Below are positions 8,481 to 18,160 of a stretch of DNA of 53,296 nucleotides, in pieces. The notes under the pieces were generated by a model that was given only the letters and a program-made list of their open reading frames with translations, made no database searches and was not told the DNA's origin. Within the stretch, counting starts at the first letter, position 1; each line of letters opens with the position of its first letter. The position numbers were made by a program, and so were the translations under genes. The DNA comes from Phormidesmis priestleyi ULC007 (GTDB taxonomy: Bacteria > Cyanobacteriota > Cyanobacteriia > Leptolyngbyales > Leptolyngbyaceae): assembly GCF_001895925.1 (NCBI RefSeq), contig NZ_MPPI01000033.1, positions 1 through 53,296 of the forward strand, in the 5' to 3' direction.

Positions 8481-9731
8481 ATGCGAGTCGGCTTACAGTG
8501 TGCGTTGAGTGATGCTGGTGTTGACGCAACGCAGCTTAACAGCCAGCGTCAGGTTTCTATTGCGATCGTTGCGATCCCCGAAGAAGGGGGTCGTAATGTG
8601 CCGTTGAATTTGTGTTTGATTTTGGATCAGAGTGGCTCAATGGAAGGTCGAGCCATTAGCACCGTTAAGCAAGCTGCCCAGCGAATCTTAGAACGTCTGT
8701 CTCCGGGCGATCGCATCTCGATCGTCACTTTTAACCACAAAGCAAAAGTCTTGGTGCCCAATCAAGTCATCGACGATTTGAGCAATCTGAGAATTCCGCT
8801 TCATCAGTTAGAGGCGGCGGGCGGAACGTCGATCGATGAAGGGTTGCGCGTGGGGATCGAAGAACTCGCGAAGGGCAAAAAAGATGCTGTTTCGCAAGTG
8901 TTTTTATTAACCGATGGTGAGAATGAGCATGGTGATAACGATCGCTGCCTAAAATTGGCTCAATTGGCAACGGGCTATAATCTGACGCTGAACACGTTTG
9001 GATTTGGCGATGCTTGGAATCAAAACGTCTTAGAGAAGCTTGCAGATGCAGGTGGCGGAACGCTGTCTTTTATTGAGCAACCCGACCAGGCGACGAGTGA
9101 GTTTAGCCGATTGTTCGATCGCATCCAGTCGGTCAGCTTGACCAATGCTCACCTGATTTTGTCGCTGACTCCAGGGGCACGACTCGCAGAATTGAAGCCG
9201 ATCGCGCAAGTCGCCCCCGACACGATCGAGCTTCCGATCGATCAAGATGGCAATCAGATTACGGTGCGCTTAGGTGATTTGATGGTCGATTCGTCTCGCG
9301 TTGTGTTAGCGAATTTGTATGTCGGTCAATTGCCCGAAGGGAAGCAAACGATCGCGTCGGTGCAAATTCGCTATGACGATCCGGCATTGGGGCAGGAAGG
9401 CTTACTGTCTGAGCAGTTTCCGATCGAGGTTTCTGCATTGAGTGTGTTTCAGCCTGCGCCAAATCCCGATGTGCAAAATCAAATTTTGGCACTCGCGAAG
9501 TATCGACAGACGCAAATTGCCGAGGCGAAATTGCAGCAGGGCGATCGCTCAGGGGCGGCAACGATGTTGCAAACGGCAGCAAAAACGGCTCTACAAATGG
9601 GCGATCAGGGAGCGGCAACCGTGCTGCAAAATAGTGCAACGCAAATTCAGGCAGGGCAAGAATTATCGGAGGGCGATCGTAAGAAAACCCGCATCGTCTC
9701 TAAAACCACGCTGCAATCGAATGAGTCTTAG
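8481..9731 (+). CDS. VWA-domain protein
   Basis: A 416-residue protein with a von Willebrand factor A domain from about residue 40 to 220. The metal-binding MIDAS motif is DQSGSM at 49-54 (D-x-S-x-S), with the supporting GGTS near 115 and TDGEN near 145. A beta-rich region follows and then a helical C-terminal part (about 320-400). No signal peptide or membrane segment is seen, so it is probably cytoplasmic. Such proteins bind partners through a divalent metal; the partner is unknown. A GGAG lies upstream of the ATG. Confidence 0.82.
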   Translation: MRVGLQCALSDAGVDATQLNSQRQVSIAIVAIPEEGGRNVPLNLCLILDQSGSMEGRAISTVKQAAQRILERLSPGDRISIVTFNHKAKVLVPNQVIDDLSNLRIPLHQLEAAGGTSIDEGLRVGIEELAKGKKDAVSQVFLLTDGENEHGDNDRCLKLAQLATGYNLTLNTFGFGDAWNQNVLEKLADAGGGTLSFIEQPDQATSEFSRLFDRIQSVSLTNAHLILSLTPGARLAELKPIAQVAPDTIELPIDQDGNQITVRLGDLMVDSSRVVLANLYVGQLPEGKQTIASVQIRYDDPALGQEGLLSEQFPIEVSALSVFQPAPNPDVQNQILALAKYRQTQIAEAKLQQGDRSGAATMLQTAAKTALQMGDQGAATVLQNSATQIQAGQELSEGDRKKTRIVSKTTLQSNES

Positions 9732-9772
9732 ATGCCGATACACTAAAACTATTCCACAGAGTTGAAAGTGCT

Positions 9773-10399
9773 ATGGTTCAAGTGATTCAAGCTAGCAATC
9801 TCGAACTCCACGAGGTTGAAGAGCGCTTCAATCTGCAAGAAGTTCGAGATCTGGAATTCTTCTCAGAGTGGCAAGGAGAGATGTCAGCGCCTTCTGGCTT
9901 TGAGAAGCAGATTTTAGACAAAGTGAAAGAAGACTTTTTGGTTATTGCCAAATATTCGCCTTCTGAAGAAATCATCAAATTAACTGTTCTTGCCCATTTA
10001 CTTTTTTCAGCAGGTTTAACAAGTCCGCCATTTTTCCCAAAAGCAGAAACGCCAGTCGAAATTTCGTTTGAAGATGGAAATGAAGTGATTCGTGGCAGAA
10101 TTGACGTTTTGATTTTACATGAACGCTTGTGGGCGGTGGTTGTCGAAGCGAAACGCCATTCATTGAATGTGAGTGAGGGACTCGCTCAAGCTCTCTTTCA
10201 CATGATGTCAAGTCCTAACCATGAGACCCCGACGTTTGGCTTTCTTTTAAATGGAACAGAGTTTCAATTTGTGAAATTGGTTAAACAACAAACTCCTCAG
10301 TACGGGCTGTCTCGACTATTTTCTTTGCGTAATCCTGGCAATGAGTTGTATAGCGTTTTAAGCATTCTGAAACACTTAAAAGAAGTGGTTCTTCAGTAG
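9773..10399 (+). CDS. PD-(D/E)XK nuclease-like protein (type I restriction R-subunit N-terminal-like)
   Basis: A 208-residue protein whose middle carries a restriction-endonuclease fold signature: GRIDVLI with Asp111, then VVVEAKR with Glu125 and Lys127. This resembles the nuclease domain of type I R subunits, without the helicase part. Many cyanobacterial genomes carry such stand-alone proteins. No methylase or specificity gene is next to it, so a complete restriction system is not indicated. It starts 41 bases after the VWA gene on the same strand and may be co-transcribed. Confidence 0.65.
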   Translation: MVQVIQASNLELHEVEERFNLQEVRDLEFFSEWQGEMSAPSGFEKQILDKVKEDFLVIAKYSPSEEIIKLTVLAHLLFSAGLTSPPFFPKAETPVEISFEDGNEVIRGRIDVLILHERLWAVVVEAKRHSLNVSEGLAQALFHMMSSPNHETPTFGFLLNGTEFQFVKLVKQQTPQYGLSRLFSLRNPGNELYSVLSILKHLKEVVLQ

Positions 10400-10406
10400 A
10401 GCAAGC

Positions 10407-10586
10407 TTATTTCTTTTGCGCTTTCCAAGTGCCGCCGTAGACGTAAAACGGATTATCTTGACTGACTTTCTGCCAGCAGTCATGACAAACAAAAATCCAC
10501 TGGGCTAACTCGTCGTGTTGCACACGGTAGAGCATTGGAGCGGGTTTTTTGCAGAGAGAACAGGCTTTTTGACGCGATCGCACCAT
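10407..10586 (-). CDS. Small zinc-ribbon-like protein, 59 residues
   Basis: An intact short frame from ATG 10584-10586 to TAA 10407-10409. It contains two cysteine pairs, CSLC at residues 9-12 and CHDC at 34-37, spaced like a zinc ribbon, and an aromatic-rich end (NPFYVYGGTWKAQKK). It begins 12 bases after the stop of the PIN/TRAM gene on the same strand, so the two probably form an operon. The function is unknown; RNA or protein binding is only a guess. Confidence 0.75.
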   Translation of the reverse strand: MVRSRQKACSLCKKPAPMLYRVQHDELAQWIFVCHDCWQKVSQDNPFYVYGGTWKAQKK

Positions 10587-10598
10587 CCCAGTTTTAAG

Positions 10599-11678
10599 TT
10601 AAGCGATCGCTGACGCTTTCGGGCGCGCAAAAATCATTCGTCCCGCAGAAGTTTGTAAAGCGCTGGTAACAATGACCTGAAGTTCACCCCCCACAAAGGC
10701 ACGAGCTTCTTCAACCACCACCATCGTGCCATCGTCGAGATAGCCAACGCCTTGAGCAGGTTCCTTACCTTCTCGCAGAATCTTGAGATCAATGCTGTCG
10801 CCTGGAAGATAGGAGGGGCGAACCGCCTGAGTCAGATCGTTCACATTCAGCACTGGGACACTCTGAACGGTCGCAACTTTATTTAAGTTGTAGTCAGTCG
10901 TCAGCAACGTGCCGTTAATATCTTGCACGAGCCGCACCAGTTTTGCATCTACAGTCGCGATGTCATCATAATCGGCTGAATGAATCACCACTCGCTCTGG
11001 GTAAGCTTCCCGAATCTGATTTAAGACATCTAGCCCTCGCCGTCCGCGAACTCGCTTTTGATCGTTGGAGGCATCTGCTACTTGCTGCAATTCTTGTAAG
11101 ACAAACTGCGGAACGAGAAGCTGACCCTCTAAAAACCCAGTGTTAAGCAGGGCAGAAATGCGACCGTCAATAATGCAGCTTGTGTCTAGAACTTTGGTGC
11201 TAGAGGGTTTAAGGGAGCCTTCTGCAAGCATCATCGTTTCAACATTGTTGGGGTTGATCAGCCGTAGGAGCGATCGCCCGTGCACATCTGCCAATGACAC
11301 ACCCGAAACCGAAAACATAATGCTTCCCACTACGGCGGCAAGCGGCTTAATAAACGAAAATTCTTGAGGAATTGGTAGAAGAAAAATTGGAGCCAGCAGC
11401 AGATTTGCGACTAATAGACCGAGGACTAAGCCCACCGATCGACTCAGCAGCACAGCAGCAGGCATTTCGCGAATCTGGCGAGCCACTCGACGGTAGCTAG
11501 TCTGGGCAATTAAGCCCACCGCCAACCCGATCAGGGCACCAAAGCCTGCACAAACTAAACGCAGCGCCTCAGGGTTTGTCACCTGTTGCAAAACGCCACC
11601 CGGCAACGCTTCAATGCCGTGAAAGCCAATTCCCACTCCTGCTAGGATGAATGAAATGATAATGACTGCATCAAGCAT
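10599..11678 (-). CDS. PIN/TRAM-domain membrane protein (YacL-like)
   Basis: A 359-residue protein with an N-terminal membrane part (hydrophobic segments near 1-18, 41-58, 80-105 and 112-130). A PIN nuclease domain starts at about 163 (VLDTSCIIDGRI with Asp165), and a TRAM nucleic-acid-binding domain covers about 295-359. This arrangement is the YacL type. PIN domains are metal-dependent ribonucleases, so a membrane-tethered RNase is the likely role. The start is an ATG on the minus strand at 11676-11678. Confidence 0.88.
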   Translation of the reverse strand: MLDAVIIISFILAGVGIGFHGIEALPGGVLQQVTNPEALRLVCAGFGALIGLAVGLIAQTSYRRVARQIREMPAAVLLSRSVGLVLGLLVANLLLAPIFLLPIPQEFSFIKPLAAVVGSIMFSVSGVSLADVHGRSLLRLINPNNVETMMLAEGSLKPSSTKVLDTSCIIDGRISALLNTGFLEGQLLVPQFVLQELQQVADASNDQKRVRGRRGLDVLNQIREAYPERVVIHSADYDDIATVDAKLVRLVQDINGTLLTTDYNLNKVATVQSVPVLNVNDLTQAVRPSYLPGDSIDLKILREGKEPAQGVGYLDDGTMVVVEEARAFVGGELQVIVTSALQTSAGRMIFARPKASAIA

Positions 11679-12089
11679 AATCTTTGGAGTAAGGGAGTTT
11701 GTCGATTTTGGATTTTGGATTAACGATTTTGGATTGAATAGACTAGCGAAAGTGAGGTTTAGAGCTTTTTAGAAGTGAGGAATTCTAAAATCAAAAGCAA
11801 TCCAAAATCTAAAGTCCAACATCCCTAGCCAAACATAATTGCTAAGAGTGAATCGGGGCAGGATCGCTCGTCACATGACAAAGCAAAGCGCAATCAGAGG
11901 CAGCAATCAGCTTAACCTCTCATCATTATATCCTGCGAGTTTGTAGAAGTTTCAGGCAAATCCCTTTCTCCATAGGCGGTTAACCCCCCTATCGTGTGTA
12001 ATTTGCGATACAAAAATCAATAAAAAACACCGGAATCAAAGAAGATTCGTTTCGATAGTTTGAGAATAGAAGGAATTTAGAAAAGATTC
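11679..12089. other. Gap without a gene; 12-bp inverted repeat and short tandem motif
   Basis: The sequence GATTTTGGATTG (11725-11736) recurs inverted as CAATCCAAAATC (11798-11809), and the unit GATTTTG is tandemly reiterated from about 11704. Such repeats are common between cyanobacterial genes. The stretch should contain promoters for the PIN/TRAM gene on the left and hemW on the right. No small gene was recognised. Confidence 0.5.
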
Positions 12090-13310
12090 ATGGAGTTTAG
12101 CGTTCCGAGTTCTGCTTATGTTCACATTCCGTTTTGTCGGCGGCGTTGTTTTTACTGTGATTTTCCAATCTCAGTGGTTGGCGACAAACGCAACGGCACT
12201 AATTCAGGCACGATCGTCCGATATGTCGAGGTTCTTTGTAATGAAATTCGACTCACTAAAAATTTAGGGCAACCGCTCAAAACAGTTTTCTTTGGAGGTG
12301 GAACGCCTTCGCTATTGTCGGTTAATCAACTGAGTCAAATTCTTGACACTTTAGATCAACAGTTTGGCATTTTGTCCGATGCTGAAATCTCGATGGAGGT
12401 TGATCCCGGTACTTTTGATCTGACTCAAATTCAAGGATATCGATCGTCCGGGATCAACCGTGTCAGTTTAGGTATACAAGCCTTTCAACCGGAGTTGCTA
12501 ACCGCTTGTGGAAGAACTCACCGCGTTGAAGATGTTTATGAATCGATTAAATTAATTCATCAAGCCGGAGTTTCTAACTTCAGCTTAGATTTAATTTCGG
12601 GGTTGCCAAACCAGACGATCGCTCAGTGGCAAGACTCGTTAGATAAAGCGATCGCGCTATCTCCAAACCACATTTCTATTTATGATTTAACGATCGAGCC
12701 AATGACCGCTTTTGGCAAACGCTATCAACCGGGACTAACGCCTTTACCTACTGATGAAGCGACTGCTGTAATGTATCGAATGGCACAACAAATTTTGACA
12801 TCCGCAGGATATGAGCATTATGAAATCTCGAATTATGCGCGATCGAGATTTCAGTGCCGCCACAATCGAGTTTATTGGAAAAATCAATCGTTCTATGGGT
12901 TTGGGATGGGTGCAACCAGTTATGTGAACGGCGATCGCGTAGCTCATCCTAGAAAAACTCGCGAATATTACGAATGGGTTCAGAAAAATATTAGCGAAAG
13001 TCAAAACATTACCGATCCTACGGATGTGTTTTTAGACACGTTAATGGTAGGTTTGCGATTAGCAGAAGGATTAAGTTTATCTGAGTTGAGTCAACAGTTT
13101 GGTCAAGCGAAAGTAGCAGAAGTTTTGACTTGCTTGCAGCCTTACCAGAAATCGGGATGGATTGAGGTTTTGAATCGCGATCGTCAACCAATCTCAGTCA
13201 ATTCTCATTTACCCAGTGAAGGACAAATCAGACTCACCGATCCCGAAGGGTTTCTGTTTTCTAATGTCATCTTGGTCAAACTATTTGAGACGTTCGATCG
13301 TGATCTTTAG
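12090..13310 (+). CDS. hemW: Radical SAM heme chaperone HemW
   Basis: A 406-residue radical SAM protein. The iron-sulfur cysteines are Cys16, Cys20 and Cys23 (CRRRCFYC, the C-x3-C-x2-C motif), and the SAM-binding GGGTPS follows near residue 70. The C-terminal HemW domain includes HNRVYWKNQSFYGFGMGA, which separates HemW from true coproporphyrinogen oxidase HemN. The protein binds heme and is proposed to hand it to target proteins. It is monocistronic, with a MITE directly behind it. Confidence 0.88.
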   Translation: MEFSVPSSAYVHIPFCRRRCFYCDFPISVVGDKRNGTNSGTIVRYVEVLCNEIRLTKNLGQPLKTVFFGGGTPSLLSVNQLSQILDTLDQQFGILSDAEISMEVDPGTFDLTQIQGYRSSGINRVSLGIQAFQPELLTACGRTHRVEDVYESIKLIHQAGVSNFSLDLISGLPNQTIAQWQDSLDKAIALSPNHISIYDLTIEPMTAFGKRYQPGLTPLPTDEATAVMYRMAQQILTSAGYEHYEISNYARSRFQCRHNRVYWKNQSFYGFGMGATSYVNGDRVAHPRKTREYYEWVQKNISESQNITDPTDVFLDTLMVGLRLAEGLSLSELSQQFGQAKVAEVLTCLQPYQKSGWIEVLNRDRQPISVNSHLPSEGQIRLTDPEGFLFSNVILVKLFETFDRDL

Positions 13311-13321
13311 AGCGAATTTAA

Positions 13322-13490
13322 CGTCAGTTCGACGAGTTTTTTCGCTTCGTTGTCAGCGGCTTTTGCCCCCTAAATCCCCCAGAATGGGGGACTTTGAACC
13401 GGATTTTTGGCTGGAAGTCCCCCAAATTGGGGGATTTAGGGGGCTTCCCGAATTCACAACCGGAGCGAACCATTTCTGTCGAACTGACGG
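13322..13490. mobile_element. MITE with 12-bp terminal inverted repeats and 8-bp target duplication
   Basis: The ends CGTCAGTTCGAC (13322-13333) and GTCGAACTGACG (13478-13489) are exact reverse complements. GAATTTAA flanks the element on both sides (13314-13321 and 13491-13498), which is a convincing target duplication. Inside are two inverted blocks of the form CCCCCTAAATCCCCCA / GGGGGATTTAGGGGG. No protein is encoded. Related copies lie at 35131-35390. The transposase that moves it is not in the window. Confidence 0.8.
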
Positions 13491-13509
13491 GAATTTAACC
13501 AGTAGACCT

Positions 13510-14250
13510 TCAGACATCCAAATCTGCTTTCGATTGAGTTAAATCATGGCGCTGTCTCCAGATTTCTAAGCTGAGAATGCAAGTCACGAGCCAAACCAGC
13601 CCTGCCGCATATCCACCAATCACATCGGTAAACCAGTGAACGCCCAGATAGAGACGGCTGAAGCCAATGAGCAGAATTAGTAGCGTTGAAATTGTAGCAA
13701 TGACTCCCCGCCACTGATAAAACCGAGTCGCTAATAGATAGCCCAACAGCCCATACATCACCATTGACAGCATTGCATGACCACTCGGAAAGCTGTAGTT
13801 TGTCACATCGACAATGCGTGACCACAACTCAGGACGTGCCCGCGCAAACAAGTTTTTGAGTACAAAATTTAGACCTAGCGCACCAAACCCGGCGATCGCG
13901 ATCGTCATCGCTTCTGCTTTATAGTGTCGTAGCACCAGAATCACACTCAAGCTGACGCAAATCACCAGCAGCACTCTGGGATCGCCGATATTCGTGATGA
14001 ATACCATGATTGGGTCGAGCCACGATCGGTGCAGCGATCGGATAGACAACAAAACATTCGCATCAAAGGCTTGCGTCTCATTCTCAAAAACTTCTTCGGC
14101 AATGTAAGTAAACAGCCAAAGCGCGATCGCTGCCAGTGCCAAACCCCCCAACCGAATTGTGGTTAAAAGCGGTTGCAGCTTAAGTCCGACTTTCTGCCGC
14201 CACCAAGCAATCACTTGTTTACTCAGATTGCGAATTAAATCAAATAACAT
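13510..14250 (-). CDS. PAP2-family membrane phosphatase
   Basis: A 246-residue integral membrane protein with the three PAP2 signature pieces: KNLFARARPE, then FPSGHAM, then SRLYLGVHWFTDVIGG. The His of PSGH and the His of the last motif are the catalytic pair. Hydrophobic segments surround them. Such enzymes dephosphorylate phosphatidate, undecaprenyl pyrophosphate or similar lipids at the membrane; the substrate is not evident. The stop lies just beyond the MITE. Confidence 0.85.
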   Translation of the reverse strand: MLFDLIRNLSKQVIAWWRQKVGLKLQPLLTTIRLGGLALAAIALWLFTYIAEEVFENETQAFDANVLLSIRSLHRSWLDPIMVFITNIGDPRVLLVICVSLSVILVLRHYKAEAMTIAIAGFGALGLNFVLKNLFARARPELWSRIVDVTNYSFPSGHAMLSMVMYGLLGYLLATRFYQWRGVIATISTLLILLIGFSRLYLGVHWFTDVIGGYAAGLVWLVTCILSLEIWRQRHDLTQSKADLDV

Positions 14251-14395
14251 TGGAGACGTAATTTTTTTGACGGATGCTTCTATTAATTCACGATCTGTTG
14301 CCGATTATTCCTAGCCCAAAGAACGAAGTTTCTGACTCGTGCTGTTGAAGTCGAGCAAAAGTAATATATTTGATCCGTTGCCGCCAATCTCTCGC

Positions 14396-15202
14396 ATGAC
14401 TTCTGAAACCTCCTCTACACCTCCCAGCACTCCCCCTGTTGAGGTTAATCCCCCGATTCAGGTACGGCTCAAAAGTGAAGGGGGACGACTCGTGTTGACC
14501 CTACCCCCCGAATCGGAAGCGACCGATGCCAATGCCTCACTTGCGCTGTCGTGGGGAGAGATTTGGCAGCAGTTTAAACAGCAGCTCGATGCTAAAGAGC
14601 GATTTTGGCAGCCCGCAACCAGCGTGGATTTGGTGGTCAACGATCGTCTCCTCGACAATCGACAACTTCAAGCGATCGGGGATGCTTTGACCGAAGCGCA
14701 ACTTCAACTCAAGCGAGTCTTCACAAGTCGTCGTCAAACCGCCGTTGCCGCCGCCACTGCTGGATATTCGATCGAGCAGCAGTCTCCAGCCCCAGTGACT
14801 CCGCTCAACCAAGCGCAAACCGAAGCTGGGCAAGCGATGGATGAGCCGCTCTATCTCCAGATGACGCTGCGATCGGGCACCGAAATTCGTCACAGCGGCA
14901 CGGTGGTGGTTTTGGGCGATCTCAACCCCGGCAGCAGTGTGATTGCAGAAGGTGACATTCTCGTGTGGGGGCGGCTGCGGGGAGTGGCTCACGCAGGCTG
15001 CAAAGGTAATGCCCGATGTCTGATCATGGCGCTGCAACTTGAGCCGACTCAGATTCGCATTGCGGATGTGGTTGCTAGAGCGCCCGAAACTCCCCCGGCT
15101 CAATATCACCCCGAAGTGGCATACGTTGCTCCTCAAGGCAATATTCGCATCGCTAGAGCCAGCGATTTTGTGCGCCAACCCGCTCCAGAAAAAACGGGTT
15201 AG
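14396..15202 (+). CDS. minC: Septum site-determining protein MinC
   Basis: A 268-residue MinC, inhibitor of FtsZ ring assembly. The N-terminal domain is followed by a linker and the C-terminal beta-helix domain (SGTVVVLGDLNPGSSVIAEG and WGRLRGVAHAG), which binds MinD. A GTG start 19 codons upstream (14339) is possible. The ATG at 14396 gives MTSETSSTPP and a length closer to relatives; neither has a clear ribosome binding site. It is followed by minD and minE in the usual order. Confidence 0.88.
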   Translation: MTSETSSTPPSTPPVEVNPPIQVRLKSEGGRLVLTLPPESEATDANASLALSWGEIWQQFKQQLDAKERFWQPATSVDLVVNDRLLDNRQLQAIGDALTEAQLQLKRVFTSRRQTAVAAATAGYSIEQQSPAPVTPLNQAQTEAGQAMDEPLYLQMTLRSGTEIRHSGTVVVLGDLNPGSSVIAEGDILVWGRLRGVAHAGCKGNARCLIMALQLEPTQIRIADVVARAPETPPAQYHPEVAYVAPQGNIRIARASDFVRQPAPEKTG

Positions 15203-15379
15203 AAACGCGGGTTAAAGCGGGTTAGGATTGCGAATTAAGTACGTAAATTCGCGTCTTAATTTAATTTATCGATCGAGTTTTCTGATACTCTTGGCTGAAG
15301 CGCGATCATCATTCTGAAAAGCTCATCAGAATTGATCCGATTGGGTCAACGCTAATCGTTCTGTAATCGCATCATTGCA

Positions 15380-16186
15380 ATGGCTCGTATCATCGTCATC
15401 ACATCGGGTAAAGGTGGAGTCGGCAAGACCACCTGCACAGCAAATATAGGCATGGCTCTGGCAAAGCGGCGACGCAAAGTTGCCGTGATTGATGCCGATT
15501 TTGGCTTGAGAAATCTTGATCTGCTGCTAGGTTTAGAAAATCGAGTGGTCTACACCGCTGTTGAAGTGTTGTCGGGGCAGTGCCGCCTAGAGCAAGCCCT
15601 CGTCAAAGATAAACGGTTTAATAACTTAGTGCTGCTTCCGGCGGCGCAAAATCGCACCAAAGATGCTGTGACCCCTGACCAAATGCGGCAGTTGGTCAAT
15701 GCTTTGGCAAGAGTCTATGAATATATTTTGATTGACTGCCCCGCCGGGATCGAGATGGGCTTTCAAAACGCGATCGCCGCCGCCAAAGAAGCCCTGATCG
15801 TCACGACTCCCGAAATTGCGGCAGTGCGCGATGCCGATCGCGTGATTGGTCTACTCGAAGCCAACAACGTCAAACGCATTCACCTCATTGTCAACCGCCT
15901 CAAACCAGCGATGGTAGCGGCAAACGATATGATGTCCGTCGAAGATGTGCAAGAGATCTTAGCGGTGCCTTTAATTGGGGTGGTTCCTGATGATGAGCGG
16001 GTGATTGTCTCGACCAATAAAGGTGAGCCGCTCGTCTTATCAGAAACGCCTTCTATGGCTGGCACTGCCTTTGATAACATCATTCGTCGCTTAGAGGGTG
16101 AAAAGGTGCCCTTCCAAGCTCTTTCGGTGCCCGACGATAACTTTTTTTCCCGACTGCGTAAAATGTTATCAAAAAAAGTGATCTAA
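15380..16186 (+). CDS. minD: Septum site-determining protein MinD
   Basis: A 268-residue ParA/MinD ATPase with the deviant Walker A motif KGGVGKTT (residues 11-18). It ends in an amphipathic membrane-targeting helix (FFSRLRKMLSKKV). ATP-bound dimers attach to the inner membrane and recruit MinC; MinE releases them. The gene is 177 bases after minC and 112 before minE, so the three probably form one transcription unit with possible internal promoters. Confidence 0.96.
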   Translation: MARIIVITSGKGGVGKTTCTANIGMALAKRRRKVAVIDADFGLRNLDLLLGLENRVVYTAVEVLSGQCRLEQALVKDKRFNNLVLLPAAQNRTKDAVTPDQMRQLVNALARVYEYILIDCPAGIEMGFQNAIAAAKEALIVTTPEIAAVRDADRVIGLLEANNVKRIHLIVNRLKPAMVAANDMMSVEDVQEILAVPLIGVVPDDERVIVSTNKGEPLVLSETPSMAGTAFDNIIRRLEGEKVPFQALSVPDDNFFSRLRKMLSKKVI

Positions 16187-16298
16187 ACCCCTCAGACGTG
16201 AAACAGTAGGAGAGGGTGAAACTTACTAGCTTCTACATTGAGTCCTCAACGCTTCCAGACTCTCAATCGCTCTACACCTGATTATTTTCTACTTCTCC

Positions 16299-16649
16299 AT
16301 GCTCATTGAACTTCTAGAACGACTTTTTCCTCGCGGAAGTGACAACAGCCGCCAAGATGTTAAGCGCCGTCTTAAACTGGTGCTGGCTCACGATCGGGCA
16401 GATTTGCCTCCTAGTGTGATCGAGGCGATGCGAAAAGAAATTCTAGAAGTCGTTTCTCGCTATGTCGAACTCGACGATGAAGCGACCGAGATCTCGCTAG
16501 AAAACAATCAACGAGCCACAGCGTTAATTGCCAACCTGCAAATTAAGCGAGTCAGACCGAGAGACGAGACCGTTGTAGATCCGATCAATGCACCTGATTT
16601 GACCTTGACTGAACCCGTGACTGCCGACTCACTCAGCAACGATAAGTGA
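16299..16649 (+). CDS. minE: Cell division topological specificity factor MinE
   Basis: A 116-residue MinE. The N-terminal half contains the MinD-stimulating region ([17 protein letters not shown]), and the C-terminal half the dimerisation domain ([18 protein letters not shown]). It drives ATP hydrolysis by MinD and positions the division site. The tail after residue 90 is longer than in E. coli, which is normal in cyanobacteria. Confidence 0.94.
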   Translation: MLIELLERLFPRGSDNSRQDVKRRLKLVLAHDRADLPPSVIEAMRKEILEVVSRYVELDDEATEISLENNQRATALIANLQIKRVRPRDETVVDPINAPDLTLTEPVTADSLSNDK

Positions 16650-16721
16650 ACCTTTGACTGTCCGCTTCTAAAATCGTTGTAGGGTGATAAATAGGTAATG
16701 CGATCGGAGAGCGGTGCGATG

Positions 16722-17150
16722 CTGAAAACGATTCTGGTTGCTTTGGATGTCGAGCCTGATCCCCTCGCAGGTCAAGTCATGCAGACCTTGCGGCAGCTTC
16801 GTCTTGAGCCTTCAACTACTGTGATTTTGGCGCATGTGATTGTGGCGACGCAGACCGAAGTAGAGGTCATCGTCGATCGACCTGAAGCGGGTTTAGAGAG
16901 CTTTCCGCACGATCGCATCGAAAAGCAGCTACACAGTCATCAAAAAAACCTGCCTTGTCAGAGTCAAATCGAAATTGTGACAGGTGAGCCAGTCGAAGAA
17001 ATTATTCGGTTAGCCAACATCTACAAAGCTGACCTGATTTTGATTGGGAGTCGAGGCTTGACGGGAATGCAGCGAATTTTATTAGGGTCGGTCAGCAGTC
17101 AGATTGTCACCGATGCCCCCTGTTCAGTGTTAGTTGTGAAACCAAAATAG
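16722..17150 (+). CDS. Universal stress protein (UspA family)
   Basis: A 142-residue single-domain Usp. It begins MLKTILVALDVEPD, and the C-terminal nucleotide-binding signature GSRGLTGMQRILLGSVS (G-x2-G-x9-G-S) is intact, so it is of the ATP-binding type. An ATG eight codons upstream exists, but the chosen start has a GGAGAG at proper distance and matches family starts. The protein is cytoplasmic; the stress condition is unknown. It is convergent with fabG. Confidence 0.87.
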   Translation: MKTILVALDVEPDPLAGQVMQTLRQLRLEPSTTVILAHVIVATQTEVEVIVDRPEAGLESFPHDRIEKQLHSHQKNLPCQSQIEIVTGEPVEEIIRLANIYKADLILIGSRGLTGMQRILLGSVSSQIVTDAPCSVLVVKPK

Positions 17151-17165
17151 TTGGAGCCTTAAAGG

Positions 17166-18044
<879 letters not shown>

Positions 18045-18160
18045 TCAAACCTTTGGGGCAGAAAGTTGGTTTTTTGCGAGATGAAGAGTAGGATTGCATC
18101 TATTGTCTTGATTTGTGATTTGGCAAAACTGAAGCGATAACGCTGTTCTTAAAAGAGGCT

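Noticed and set aside
9773-10399. Complete restriction-modification or anti-phage system around the PD-(D/E)XK protein
   Set aside because: No methylase, helicase or specificity partner lies next to it; the VWA gene upstream alone is not enough to claim a defence system.
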